Below, piece by piece: positions 19,301 to 27,494 of a stretch of 64,000 nt of DNA. The stretch spans positions 14,538-78,537 of the forward strand of contig NZ_MXAP01000029.1 in the NCBI RefSeq assembly GCF_002027555.1, given 5' to 3'. Source of the stretch: Moraxella equi (GTDB lineage Bacteria; Pseudomonadota; Gammaproteobacteria; Pseudomonadales; Moraxellaceae). The translations under genes were made by a program, and so were the position numbers. The stretch's first letter is position 1. Every line of letters begins with the position of its first letter. The notes under the pieces are model-generated. The model had not been told where the DNA came from and searched no databases. It saw nothing but the letters and a program-made list of their open reading frames with translations.

Positions 19301-20347
19301 GATCGCAATAACGATGGCTTTATGGATCATTTGTATTTTGCCGATCTGGGTGGACAAATGTTTAGAGCTGATTTTGTGAATCATGGAGACAAACTAAAAG
19401 ATAAGCAAACCGCCCAAGGGTTTAGAAATTATGGCGTGATTAGAGTGCTTCATGAGGATGGCGAAGGGCAATATAAGCGTCGTTTTTACGAAAAACCAGT
19501 TGTTGAATTTTATGCTGATAAAAGCCACGGTACTTACGGGCTAGCCATGGTGATATCAGGTGATAGAAGCTCTCCGCTCTCAACAATGCGTAATAATAAT
19601 GATACTGCCGATAGACTATACGCTATTTTTGACTATGATTTAACCAAGCCTAATTCACAATTATTTGTATCTAGCCCTTCTTATGCTATTCGAGATGGTG
19701 CTGTGAGTAAGGAGCAACTCATTCGAATGGGTGACAGTGCTATCACAAAAGATGAAGTTGAGAATCAAATCGTCGATAAAAGCAAACAAGGTTGGTACTA
19801 TCCTTTATTCTATTTTGAAGGTTTTAAAAATGCTTTGTATAGCAAAGGCATGGGCAAGTCAGAAGTGGTGCGAGGGCTACAAGATGGCCAAGAGAGAAGC
19901 TATCTATACACAAGTGTCTACAATCCTGACATGCGCTATACGGAGGCTGACAGTTGTACAGCCCAAGTTAAGGGTGGTTCTGAAAGACAGTTCTACTGCT
20001 TGCCTTATGGTGTTTGTGATAATGGCAGTCCACTTGCAGGCTACCAAAGGGCAGGTATTGGTATTCAAGAATTAGCCTTTGGACCTTCAGGATCTAGCGA
20101 TGCACAGAGAAGGGTTCGTGTATTGATTTCGTCAATGTTAGCCTCTGATCATAGTAATGCGGCATATGGTAGAGATGGCAATCAACCTGGTCTGTTTGAA
20201 CAGACAAAGACAAAAGAAGGTAATATCAGCCAAACTAATCTTGAAAAACAAGATCAGTTTGGAGGAAGTCCAGGTCTAGGAGCTGAAGGTCGTACTACAT
20301 TAACTCCGCAAAGATGGTATGAAATGTCTGCGACATCGAACGAATAG
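16385..20347 (+). CDS. pilY1: PilY1-type pilus tip adhesin
   Basis: PilY1 sits at the type IV pilus tip, acts as adhesin and mechanosensor, and helps counter pilus retraction. The product is 1320 residues. A signal peptide ends near SSQAA. A von Willebrand A-like domain starts with the MIDAS motif DTSGSM (about residue 63). The C-terminal half is the PilY1 beta-propeller: LLFGSMNGALHLVNT, then a calcium-binding loop DRNNDGFMDHLYFADLGG in the position of the Pseudomonas loop. The gene is intact over almost 4 kb, which argues against widespread sequencing error in this window. AAGAGG lies just before the ATG. Species specificity usually lies in the N-terminal third; I could not assign a receptor. 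Confidence 0.94.
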   Translation: MKHSVMKKPNMKLKSSLTKLALATLGVMSALSSQAATRNIGDLEIYQKAQGEKGAAIISMMLDTSGSMKFIDPKADNVGVMVLSGYTWTNRPVYGRLILNNSSSSSNSFPGHCVVGTRSGNNLYNQRQVDVRDYVVSNDITDAEGKVIGSVSYTITGCATTANALTLHQTGNGYEIAGGEADRFSSLKVGLISLLADGTKLDEKNKIGLGRYSEPSKSGANAGSIGVPTAELTVEHRKKLINYIKDLNANNSTPSANAYAEAGAYMLGTSTSGNVSGFYYSAAETKNGSNYNSPIKAQGENQCGPDGYGIFFLTDGVPNTSDSATATSMNTSLRGSNLSVSGRGTNDLSIAGAEAQAGSGWQYIGAYAKHLRNVNNPKKQEIRTATVGFGGDFAGFGTKTIKVPDPKSSSGFKDKIIPDCNTARSVDAKNLCLWGEYPGQHNSKQTGGWGNGGFTSTSSASALANAVTDFIGDLTADNDISALPAGSITIPDDPYSTVSQQPIAYLPMVQPDLVSRKSAWQGNLKKYSIEDGTFYGRGNVRLYAESGGNGRIKGVSLNPAAVDLWSATSGATGNSQVTSGGVYSNLKKPGANTGSQRAVFIEDMGADNKPTLRKFGVNATGELLLDNQKISNSNTFRDAATYTIDVINHLLAFVGYNGMPDTTRLSDLGTVKVTPSGAEPKLGAILHSSPSLVSYSATFDDTGAIRADGRDDYLLFGSMNGALHLVNTDDKTNSSNGGQEKLAIIPKVMLKNQPRALSMSDHQDEGKPAFGVDAPWLVVANHVYDSSKNKVTVGEQPEITVNKNGQTSKERATNRLGGMHAFGGFRMGAKGLYGIDLTKMSKSSTATDKPALDFVITPQTENFDRISYLWNKPTFARIKMNASDKYGTDVLVFGGGYDMCYEDEAFQVGENTSKNAECNTKTVADGNAVYIVNAKTGELIWSASSSYSSATDTKLKKVDTIKNSIVGSIEVLDRNNDGFMDHLYFADLGGQMFRADFVNHGDKLKDKQTAQGFRNYGVIRVLHEDGEGQYKRRFYEKPVVEFYADKSHGTYGLAMVISGDRSSPLSTMRNNNDTADRLYAIFDYDLTKPNSQLFVSSPSYAIRDGAVSKEQLIRMGDSAITKDEVENQIVDKSKQGWYYPLFYFEGFKNALYSKGMGKSEVVRGLQDGQERSYLYTSVYNPDMRYTEADSCTAQVKGGSERQFYCLPYGVCDNGSPLAGYQRAGIGIQELAFGPSGSSDAQRRVRVLISSMLASDHSNAAYGRDGNQPGLFEQTKTKEGNISQTNLEKQDQFGGSPGLGAEGRTTLTPQRWYEMSATSNE

Positions 20348-20356
20348 GAGGTTTTC

Positions 20357-20833
20357 ATGAAAAAACAAAAAGGCTTTACCTTAATAGAGCTAATGATAAT
20401 TCTTGCCATCCTAATTGTTTTTGCTAGTATCGCAATTCCTTCATATCAAAGATATATTGTCAAGAATGCTGAATCACAAGCTCAGGCTAGAATGATGAGT
20501 CTTCAGATGGAGCTTGAGAGATGGAGGGCTAGTACGCTTAGCTATCGTAATTTTAGACCGCAACAGCCATTAACAACCACAAAGAATAAATATACAATTC
20601 GTGTTGTAAATGGTGCTGGCACTGATTTTGTTGGTGGTATTAATGGCAGGGAGTTGGAGGGTGCCAGGAATTCAACTTCTTGGGTTATGATTGCAGAGCC
20701 AGATGCTACGTTAACTGGAGCGAGTCGTATGCTATTAACCAGTAGTGGACTCAGATGCAAGAGTGTGTCAAATAGCTTTTGCACAACTCCTAATAATCAA
20801 TGTGAATGTGGTACGGGGACGGTAGCATGGTAG
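20357..20833 (+). CDS. PilE-type minor pilin
   Basis: This is a class IVa pilin-like protein with site KG|FTLIELMIILAILIVFA, 158 residues. The C-terminal end has a cysteine cluster (LRCKSVSNSFC, CECGTGTVAW) that would give the D-region disulfides. It follows pilY1 by 9 bp and takes the slot of Pseudomonas pilE in the fimU-pilVWXY1-pilE operon. The end overlaps the next pilin start. It is too divergent from major pilins to be the main subunit. Confidence 0.86.
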   Translation: MKKQKGFTLIELMIILAILIVFASIAIPSYQRYIVKNAESQAQARMMSLQMELERWRASTLSYRNFRPQQPLTTTKNKYTIRVVNGAGTDFVGGINGRELEGARNSTSWVMIAEPDATLTGASRMLLTSSGLRCKSVSNSFCTTPNNQCECGTGTVAW

Positions 20834-21240
20834 TTTCTCATAAGTCAAAAGGTTATACTTTAATTGAGTTGATTATCGTTGTTGCAGTTATTGGTGTGCT
20901 GGCAGCGATAGCATATCCTAACTATCAGAATTATATAATTAAAACCAAGCGTGCTAATATGATGGCGGATATGCAGAACATGGCTAGCCAAATTGAATCT
21001 AAGAAAATGTTGTTGGGTGGCTATGCCAATATACCTGCTTCATCAATTGTCTCATCGGCGAGTTCTGAGAGTCAAAAATTATATGCCGTAGAGATAGACC
21101 TCTTATCCAATGAATGGGTGATTACAGCAACGCCTAATGCTTCTGGACAAATGAAGAACGATGGTAACTTGCAATTGCACGCAGATGGTAGAAAATGCCG
21201 TGCAGGAAAATGCGGGACAGGCGATGAGTGGCGAGAATAA
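20827..21240 (+). CDS. pilE: PilE-type minor pilin, second copy
   Basis: The second pilin-like gene at the operon end has site KG|YTLIELIIVVAVIGVLAA, 137 residues from the ATG at 20827. That ATG overlaps the preceding stop; the upstream ATG at 20806 would add only a non-leader extension. A C-terminal CRAGKC pair could form a short disulfide loop. Its length and helix match PilE of Pseudomonas/Acinetobacter minor-pilin operons more closely than the preceding gene. Two pilE-like genes in tandem suggest duplication followed by divergence. No clear terminator follows in the next 180 bp. Confidence 0.86.
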   Translation: MVVSHKSKGYTLIELIIVVAVIGVLAAIAYPNYQNYIIKTKRANMMADMQNMASQIESKKMLLGGYANIPASSIVSSASSESQKLYAVEIDLLSNEWVITATPNASGQMKNDGNLQLHADGRKCRAGKCGTGDEWRE

Positions 21241-21418
21241 AACACTTGCAAATCAAAGTCTTGGAATGAATGTTTGTTACATAACAAAACATTAAAGCCA
21301 TGAAAATATCACAAATTCTGTAAAATTGAATATTGATTTAATGGATATTTAATATTATAATTAACTTATATAAATTATTAAGTGGTTTATATATTTTAAT
21401 TTTATTTGGAGAAAAGTT

Positions 21419-22201
21419 ATGAAAACTTTAAAATTAGTTGCTTTAAGTAGTGCTGTATTACTATCAAGCACTGCCATGGCAAACGTTGTAACTGATGCGG
21501 GTAACACCATCGTAGACAGTGGTAAGACCGTATTCACAACCTTAGCTAAGCCAGGTGCAGTAAACGCTGAGATAGGTACGCTAGGCTATGGTGCTAGTAT
21601 TGCATGGTCTGCCAATGAGTCAACAGAAGTGGTTGCTGGTTGGAATGGCGGCAGCTTTGATGTGGATACTGACATCGGTGGTAGCGACTCTATCATCAAC
21701 TGGAAAAAAGTGTTAGGCGATGAGTGGAATGACTACAACGGCAACCTAAAAATTGATGGCGATTATAGTAACCCTTATGTTGGTGTTAACCTACGCCCTT
21801 GGAAAAATCGCTTTACTGTGGGTACAGGCGTTATCTTTCAAGACAATGAACTTGATGCAACTTTAACTTCTGAGCAGGGTAAAGCAGCCATTCAAATCGA
21901 TGGTCAAACCTACAATGTTGATGGCAATATCAAAGTAAAAGCAGAATCAGGCAATGCTCTGGCTCCTTATTTAACTTTGGGTGTTAAGCCAAATATTAAC
22001 AGCAATAGCCGTGTCGGATTCTTTGGTGAGGTCGGTGCTGCTTATACTGGTAAGTGGAAGACTGACGTTGACTTAACCGAAGCTAACGTTTCTGACGGTA
22101 AATCAAGAGAGGATTTACAAGCAGACTTAGAGCGTACCATCAGAGATAATAACCCTACTTGGTACCCAATCGTTAAAGTTGGTGCAACTTACCGTTTCTA
22201 A
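21419..22201 (+). CDS. Predicted outer-membrane beta-barrel protein
   Basis: I recognise the shape but not a named family. A signal peptide ends at STAMA. The mature 240 residues alternate polar and hydrophobic positions (AEIGTLGYGASIAW, NPYVGVNLRPWKN, SRVGFFGEVGAAY). The last residues VGATYRF give the C-terminal aromatic that directs BAM-dependent outer-membrane insertion. The pattern suggests a small barrel of about 8 strands like other Acinetobacter/Moraxella surface proteins. A good GGAG site precedes the ATG, and codon use looks like that of an expressed gene. It has its own AT-rich leader after the pilin operon and a terminator of its own. Confidence 0.75.
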   Translation: MKTLKLVALSSAVLLSSTAMANVVTDAGNTIVDSGKTVFTTLAKPGAVNAEIGTLGYGASIAWSANESTEVVAGWNGGSFDVDTDIGGSDSIINWKKVLGDEWNDYNGNLKIDGDYSNPYVGVNLRPWKNRFTVGTGVIFQDNELDATLTSEQGKAAIQIDGQTYNVDGNIKVKAESGNALAPYLTLGVKPNINSNSRVGFFGEVGAAYTGKWKTDVDLTEANVSDGKSREDLQADLERTIRDNNPTWYPIVKVGATYRF

Positions 22202-22213
22202 TCTAACGATGAT

Positions 22214-22243
22214 AAAAACAGCTCTTTTATGGGGCTGTTTTTT
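22214..22243 (+). terminator. Rho-independent terminator after the beta-barrel gene
   Basis: AAAACAGC and GCTGTTTT form the stem, with a T-run of six, directly after the stop. Confidence 0.82.
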
Positions 22244-22266
22244 GGTTTACAATTGGTTGAGGTAGC

Positions 22267-22303
22267 AAAAATAAACCCAAATCACAAGATTTGGGTTTAT
22301 TTT
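22267..22303 (-). terminator. Bidirectional hairpin between the beta-barrel gene and pal
   Basis: AAATAAACCCAAATC and GATTTGGGTTTATTT form a perfect 15-bp stem with a 4-base loop. It sits just after the pal stop and can terminate pal on the minus strand. Confidence 0.85.
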
Positions 22304-22318
22304 ATAAAGCTGATTGAA

Positions 22319-22837
22319 TTAGTAGCTTAGCTCGGCACGGCGGTTTTGAGCCCATGATGCTTCGTTTGAGCCTGTGGCGACAGGTTGCTCCTCACCAAAA
22401 CTTAGAATCTCTACATTGGCAGTGTTTACGCCTTTGCTGGCAAGATAGCTACGTACAGCAGCGGCACGACGCTCGCCCAAGCTCATGTTATATTCACGAG
22501 TGCCACGCTCATCGGTATGACCTGCGATTTGCACGCGTGCACCTTGATTAGTGTTCAAGAATTGGGCTTGTTGGTCTAAGATGGCAGCAGCGTCGGCACG
22601 GATGGCGTCAGAGTCAAAGTCAAAATGCACCACGCCTTGCATGTTGCGAGCGGCGTTTTGGATGGCATCTGAGTTATTGACCAAAGCACCACCAGTATAG
22701 CCACCGCTCGTACCGTAACCACCTAGGGGGGCAACGACTACTTGTGATTTTGGCTTTTTGCTGGCACAGCCTGTCACCATAAGGGTGCTGGCAGTCAAAG
22801 CTAACACTAGGGCTTTTGAGATTTTAGAAGTAAGCAT
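22319..22837 (-). CDS. pal: Peptidoglycan-associated lipoprotein
   Basis: Pal is an outer-membrane lipoprotein that binds peptidoglycan and links the envelope through the Tol system. The lipobox VTGC (Cys24) follows a signal peptide. The OmpA-like domain has the peptidoglycan-binding stretch IAGHTDERGTREYNMSLGE with the conserved Asp and Arg. Length (172) is normal. It is not next to tolB here and appears monocistronic, divergent from pepN, with a 330-bp gap. In that gap I see only AT-rich promoter-like sequence and no gene. Confidence 0.95.
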   Translation of the reverse strand: MLTSKISKALVLALTASTLMVTGCASKKPKSQVVVAPLGGYGTSGGYTGGALVNNSDAIQNAARNMQGVVHFDFDSDAIRADAAAILDQQAQFLNTNQGARVQIAGHTDERGTREYNMSLGERRAAAVRSYLASKGVNTANVEILSFGEEQPVATGSNEASWAQNRRAELSY

Positions 22838-23168
22838 AAACGCTCCTTAATTGAAGAATTATAAAACCATTTTGACGATTGTACCATTTTACCACAGTTT
22901 GCTACTTAATGACAATTTGCAAAATCATGTGAGAAAATCATGCTCTATAATGACAAAATTTGATGGGCTTAGCAAGTCATTTTAGGGTTGTTTTTGGGGT
23001 ATTTGGGCGGAAAAATTGGCTGTTTTTGGGGTTTTTGATAAGCGTTGGCAAAATAAATGACCATATTGGTGATTTTGGGGGTGAGACGGTCTTTTTTTCA
23101 TGGTAAAAATTTGATAGTATGGCGTGTTAATTTATCAATTTAAATCCAAACCTAAGCTAGGAAAAACC

Positions 23169-25748
23169 ATGACCAGTAGCAATAAAGACCCCCAAAAAAT
23201 CTACCTAAAAGACTACACGCCACCGACTTATCGTGTGGATGATATTTACCTAGACATTAAAGTGTTTGATGACCACGCCACCGTATCTAGCGTGCTAAAC
23301 ATGAGCCGTGAGCATGACGGCAAACTTGTCCTGCTAGGGCGTGAGCTTGAACTTTTAAATATTAGCATCAATGACAAAGTGCTAACGGCTGATGATTATG
23401 CCTTAGATGACGAGAGCCTAACCATTCACAACGCCCCCGATGTCGCCAAAGTCGCCATTGACGTAAAAATCACGCCCCAAACCAACACCGCCTTAGAGGG
23501 TTTGTACCAGTCGGGTACGGGCGATGAGCTGATGTTCGTTACCCAATGCGAACCAGAGGGCTTTCGTAAAATCACCTTTTTCCCTGACCGCCCTGATGTT
23601 TTGACCGAATACACCACAAGGGTAGAAGCGGACAAGCGTTTTCCTGTGCTACTTGCCAATGGTAATTTGATAGAAAAAGGCGACGTGGGCGATGACAGAC
23701 ATTTTGCCGTCTGGCATGACCCCACCAAAAAGCCAAGCTATCTGTTTGCGTGCGTGGTGGCGGATTTGGCGGTGATAAGCGACCACTACACGACCAGTGA
23801 GGGGCGTGAAGTACTCCTAGAAATCTACGCCGTGCCTGCCGACATTGACAAATGCCACGTTGCCATGACCGCCCTAAAAGACGCCATGGCGTGGGACGAA
23901 GAGCATTACGGGCGGGCGTATGACCTTGATCGTTATATGATTGTCGCCACAGGGCAATTTAACATGGGGGCAATGGAAAATAAGGGCTTAAATATCTTTA
24001 ACACGTCTTGCGTGCTGTCTAGCCCAAAAACCACGACTGATGAGCGGAGCTTTCATGTCAAAGCGGTCATTGCCCACGAATATTTTCACAACTGGACGGG
24101 CAACCGCATTACCTGCCGTGATTGGTTTCAGCTGTGCCTAAAAGAGGGCTTTACCGTATTTAGAGACCAAAGTTTTTCGGCAAGTCATCGCTCGCCTGCG
24201 GTGCAACGCATTGATGACGTGGGTTTTTTAAAGGCTCATCAGTTCAAAGAAGACGCAGGCGTGCTGGCTCACCCTGTGCGTCCTGACAGTTTTGTGGAGA
24301 TTAACAACTGCTACACCGTTACCGTCTATGAAAAAGGGGCGGAGATTGTGCGTATGATAGCGACCTTGCTTGGCAAGGACGAATTCCGCCAAGGCACGGA
24401 CGAATATTTTGCTCGCTATGACGGTCAAGCCGTTACTATTGAAGACTTCCTGTCGGCGATGAGTGTGGGCGATGGCCGTGTGCTTGACTTTTTGGCGTGG
24501 TACACTCAGGCAGGCACGCCTGTGCTGACGGGCGGATTTGACGTGGCGGGCGACAGTGTCAAACTGACATTTAGCCAACAAACTCGCCATGTGGCAGGAT
24601 TTGATGAGCCAAAAGCCTTGCCCATACCGATAGATGTGGCGATTTTTCATGGGGAGAGTGGGGAGCTACTCGCCCAAGAGTTGCTACTTTTGACCAAAGA
24701 CAGCGATACGTTTGGTTTTGACGGATTGGATTTGGGCGGGGTGCGTCCTGTGGTGTCGGTACTGCGTAATTTTTCCGCTCCTGTCAAGCTAGAATTTGAT
24801 TATACCGATGAAGATTTGGTAAAAATCGTACAATTTGAAAACGAAGGCTTTAACCAATGGCAAGCGGTGCAGACGTTGGTGGGTAGATTATTGTTTGGCA
24901 AATCGGACAATGTCGCCTTGCTAACTGACACCCTAAAACGTATCGTGCCAACGCTCATGCACAAAGACCCCATGCTGACCGCTCGCCTGTTTGATATGCC
25001 AAGCGAAAGCGAGCTTGCGGTGGCGTACGATAAGGACTATGACCCACAAGCGGTCAAGGCGACACGCACCGCCCTAAAAGAGCAAATCGCCCACGCCCTA
25101 GCCGACCATGTACAAGTGTGGTATGACGCTCTGCCTATCGTGCCGTATCAAGACACGCCTGACGCTCGTGGGGTGCGACTTCTTAGAAATGTGTTACTCA
25201 ATCTAGCACTGACCGCCAAACTTGACATGACCGAACGCACCGAACGCCAGTACACCAACGCCACTTGCATGAGTGAACAGCTCGGAGCATTGGGGGCGAT
25301 GATTGAGTTCGGCTTGCCCAATGCAGACGATTATACCGCTCAGTTTTATGAAGAATATCATGATAACGACCTTGTCATTGACTCATGGTTTAGCGTGCAA
25401 GCAGGGGCGGACAGCCGTGATGTGGCGTTTATCAAGGCTCTTATGGAGCGATCGGATTATGATTGGCAAACGCCAAACCGTGTGCGTACCACGCTTGGCG
25501 GATTGGCAAGCAAACCCACTCAACTATGGACAAAAGACGGCATTTCTCTGTATCTGTCGGCAGTGGCTCGCCTAGACGTGATCAATCCTGTGCTAGCGTC
25601 TCGCTCCTTGTCCGCTCTGGCTCGCTGGTACACGCTATCGGGCGATGATAAAGAGATGGTCAAGTCGGAGCTTATCGCCTTACAGCAAAAAGCAAGCTCC
25701 AAAAACGTGCTTGAATTTTTAAATAATATGCTCGGGGATAAAGCATGA
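23169..25748 (+). CDS. pepN: Aminopeptidase N (M1 zinc metallopeptidase)
   Basis: PepN removes N-terminal residues from peptides in the cytoplasm. The product is 859 residues from the ATG at 23169; the frame runs up to 23124, but that extra lead is unlike the family. It has the exopeptidase motif GAMEN (near residue 267) and the zinc site HEYFHNWTGNRITCRDWFQL with the third ligand Glu 18 residues on (KEGFT). The C-terminal DUF3458-type domains are complete. The stop overlaps the next start (ATGA), opening a four-gene operon with the Sel1 protein, waaA and rsmE. Confidence 0.95.
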   Translation: MTSSNKDPQKIYLKDYTPPTYRVDDIYLDIKVFDDHATVSSVLNMSREHDGKLVLLGRELELLNISINDKVLTADDYALDDESLTIHNAPDVAKVAIDVKITPQTNTALEGLYQSGTGDELMFVTQCEPEGFRKITFFPDRPDVLTEYTTRVEADKRFPVLLANGNLIEKGDVGDDRHFAVWHDPTKKPSYLFACVVADLAVISDHYTTSEGREVLLEIYAVPADIDKCHVAMTALKDAMAWDEEHYGRAYDLDRYMIVATGQFNMGAMENKGLNIFNTSCVLSSPKTTTDERSFHVKAVIAHEYFHNWTGNRITCRDWFQLCLKEGFTVFRDQSFSASHRSPAVQRIDDVGFLKAHQFKEDAGVLAHPVRPDSFVEINNCYTVTVYEKGAEIVRMIATLLGKDEFRQGTDEYFARYDGQAVTIEDFLSAMSVGDGRVLDFLAWYTQAGTPVLTGGFDVAGDSVKLTFSQQTRHVAGFDEPKALPIPIDVAIFHGESGELLAQELLLLTKDSDTFGFDGLDLGGVRPVVSVLRNFSAPVKLEFDYTDEDLVKIVQFENEGFNQWQAVQTLVGRLLFGKSDNVALLTDTLKRIVPTLMHKDPMLTARLFDMPSESELAVAYDKDYDPQAVKATRTALKEQIAHALADHVQVWYDALPIVPYQDTPDARGVRLLRNVLLNLALTAKLDMTERTERQYTNATCMSEQLGALGAMIEFGLPNADDYTAQFYEEYHDNDLVIDSWFSVQAGADSRDVAFIKALMERSDYDWQTPNRVRTTLGGLASKPTQLWTKDGISLYLSAVARLDVINPVLASRSLSALARWYTLSGDDKEMVKSELIALQQKASSKNVLEFLNNMLGDKA

Positions 25749-27493
25749 GTGTCACCCCATTTGTGTGGTTTGAATTTGATAAAGAAGTGCATGAGCTGTG
25801 GCAGGGCATGAGTGTGACGGGCAAACGCTTTGCCTATCATCAGCGACTGTCTACACTCATCGCTCAGCAGACGGCATTCAAGGCGGATTTGGACAGTCTT
25901 AAACTGCTGGATGTGTTTTTATCAGCGGTCAAATCAGACTTGGCAGGCAAGAGTGTGAGCGAAGCTCGTGTGCTATCTCATGATGACTTTGCTCGGCTCA
26001 TCATCATCTTGGTGTATTATGTCGTGCAGGTGATAAAGCAAGAGCTTGCCCAGTCAGTGGTTAAGCCTACCGTGAATATCTACACCGCCCAAGGGTTTAG
26101 CCGTGTCTATGCTCGCCTGTTCTCGCAGATGGGGGCAGACCCCCAAAGTCAGATGACAGATGAGCAGTTGCAGGGCTTTTATTATGGCATGGGCGTATTG
26201 TGCCAAGGCGTGGGGCAGGCAGGACAAGCGGTGGCGGATAGGTTTTTTATCCTGCCTGTCATCGGGGCAAGGCTGTTTGGCACGATTGACCGCACCTTTG
26301 TGGCAGGTCTTGATGATAATGGGCAAGGCGTGGGCGTGGCAGAAGACAGTCTGTATTGGGCGGTGCATGATTTTATCAGTCGTTTTAAACAGTTGCAACA
26401 CGACCCAACTGCCGATGACAGAGCTAAGCAGTTATTTAGCGAGCAACCGCTGTTTTTAACGCAAGTAGATAAGTCAGTGCAAGCGTTTGATGAGCAAGAT
26501 GAGCAGGCTGTTTTAAAAAATAGTTTGCAAGATGGTTTGCAAAATGACTTGCAAAATGGCTCACAAAATGGTTTGCAAGATAATGGGCAAAATAATTTAA
26601 ATAACGACTTGCAAAATCATTCAATAAACCCTTTGACAAACGATGGGCAAGATGATTTAACAAGTTTTAATCAAGTCATGGTGGATGGACAACCAATCAG
26701 TCACAGCCCAGCCCCAGTTGTGCAAGATATGCAAACCTTACAACCTGCCAAGTCTGCCAGTCAAGCTCATGTTGTAAGCCCAAACACACCACATCAAACC
26801 AAAAGTCCGCACCAATCCAATGCCACAAACTTACCCCCTTCCGCCTATAAGCAAAGGGCGAGAGCGTCGCACACGCCCAAGCTCTTTGATGAAGCGTACC
26901 AAGATTTGCTTAATATCAACACCCCAAGCGATGCCGTGAGTGAGTACCAAAAGGCGACAGCAGTACTGACCAAATTTGATGCTTTTATCGATGCCAAAAT
27001 CGCCGAAGGCAAGCAGATGGATGAGATTGTGTTTAATGATAAGCAGGTGCAGGCACGCAAACAGGCAATTGCCTTACTGGTGGGACTGGTCAAGCAGGGC
27101 AATCCGTCTGCCATGCTTCGCCTAGCCCTGTACTATTTTGGTGGGCGTGGCGTGGGCGTGGACATCAATAAAGCGGTCATGCTCACCAAACGCTCTGCCG
27201 AGATGGGCGATATCCGAGCCCAAAAACTGCTTAGCCGTCTGTATTATCAAGGCTTTGCCCCCAATGATGGCGGTATGGCGATGGACGTGAGCATGGGCGA
27301 GCATTGGCTTCGCAAATCAGCCGATGGCGGACATCCCGAAGCCAAAAAGGTCTGTGCTTACATGAATCAAGTGGAACTTCTAAAAAGTGACTACCGCACC
27401 GAGATGGTCTCGGACAAGCGTTATGGCATGCTGTTCATCGCTGTGGGCGTAGGGGCGGTATTGTTATTTATCTTGCTAAGTATGATGTCCTAA
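25745..27493 (+). CDS. Sel1-repeat protein with a Gln/Asn-rich linker and C-terminal membrane anchor
   Basis: I do not recognise a named family. The N-terminal 230 residues are helical with no known motif. Residues about 255-300 are a low-complexity block repeating variations of LQNDLQNGSQNGLQ. After a Pro/Ser-rich stretch comes a helical region, then two Sel1-like repeats (GNPSAMLRLALYYFGGRGVG and the following MGDIRAQKLLSRLYYQGF unit, plus ADGGHPEAKK). One membrane helix ends the protein (FIAVGVGAVLLFILLSMM). Sel1 repeats usually scaffold protein complexes. ATGA overlap with pepN and a 1-bp gap to waaA show tight coupling. The tail-anchored topology would leave the repeats in the cytoplasm. 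Confidence 0.78.
   Translation: MSVTPFVWFEFDKEVHELWQGMSVTGKRFAYHQRLSTLIAQQTAFKADLDSLKLLDVFLSAVKSDLAGKSVSEARVLSHDDFARLIIILVYYVVQVIKQELAQSVVKPTVNIYTAQGFSRVYARLFSQMGADPQSQMTDEQLQGFYYGMGVLCQGVGQAGQAVADRFFILPVIGARLFGTIDRTFVAGLDDNGQGVGVAEDSLYWAVHDFISRFKQLQHDPTADDRAKQLFSEQPLFLTQVDKSVQAFDEQDEQAVLKNSLQDGLQNDLQNGSQNGLQDNGQNNLNNDLQNHSINPLTNDGQDDLTSFNQVMVDGQPISHSPAPVVQDMQTLQPAKSASQAHVVSPNTPHQTKSPHQSNATNLPPSAYKQRARASHTPKLFDEAYQDLLNINTPSDAVSEYQKATAVLTKFDAFIDAKIAEGKQMDEIVFNDKQVQARKQAIALLVGLVKQGNPSAMLRLALYYFGGRGVGVDINKAVMLTKRSAEMGDIRAQKLLSRLYYQGFAPNDGGMAMDVSMGEHWLRKSADGGHPEAKKVCAYMNQVELLKSDYRTEMVSDKRYGMLFIAVGVGAVLLFILLSMMS
26515..26640 (+). repeat. Degenerate 15-bp-type tandem repeat in the Sel1-protein gene
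   Basis: Units such as GGTTTGCAAAATGAC and ACTTGCAAAATGGC recur with substitutions, coding for LQ(N/D)(D/G)-type pentapeptides. Imperfect units mean it is older and less slippage-prone than a perfect microsatellite. Confidence 0.55.
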
Positions 27494-27494
27494 C

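Noticed and set aside
24228-24650. A 140-residue minus-strand ORF inside pepN
   Set aside because: Fully antisense to conserved aminopeptidase sequence; no ribosome site or family features.
26054-26401. Minus-strand ORF inside the Sel1-protein gene
   Set aside because: Shadow of the plus-strand codons; no support from neighbours.
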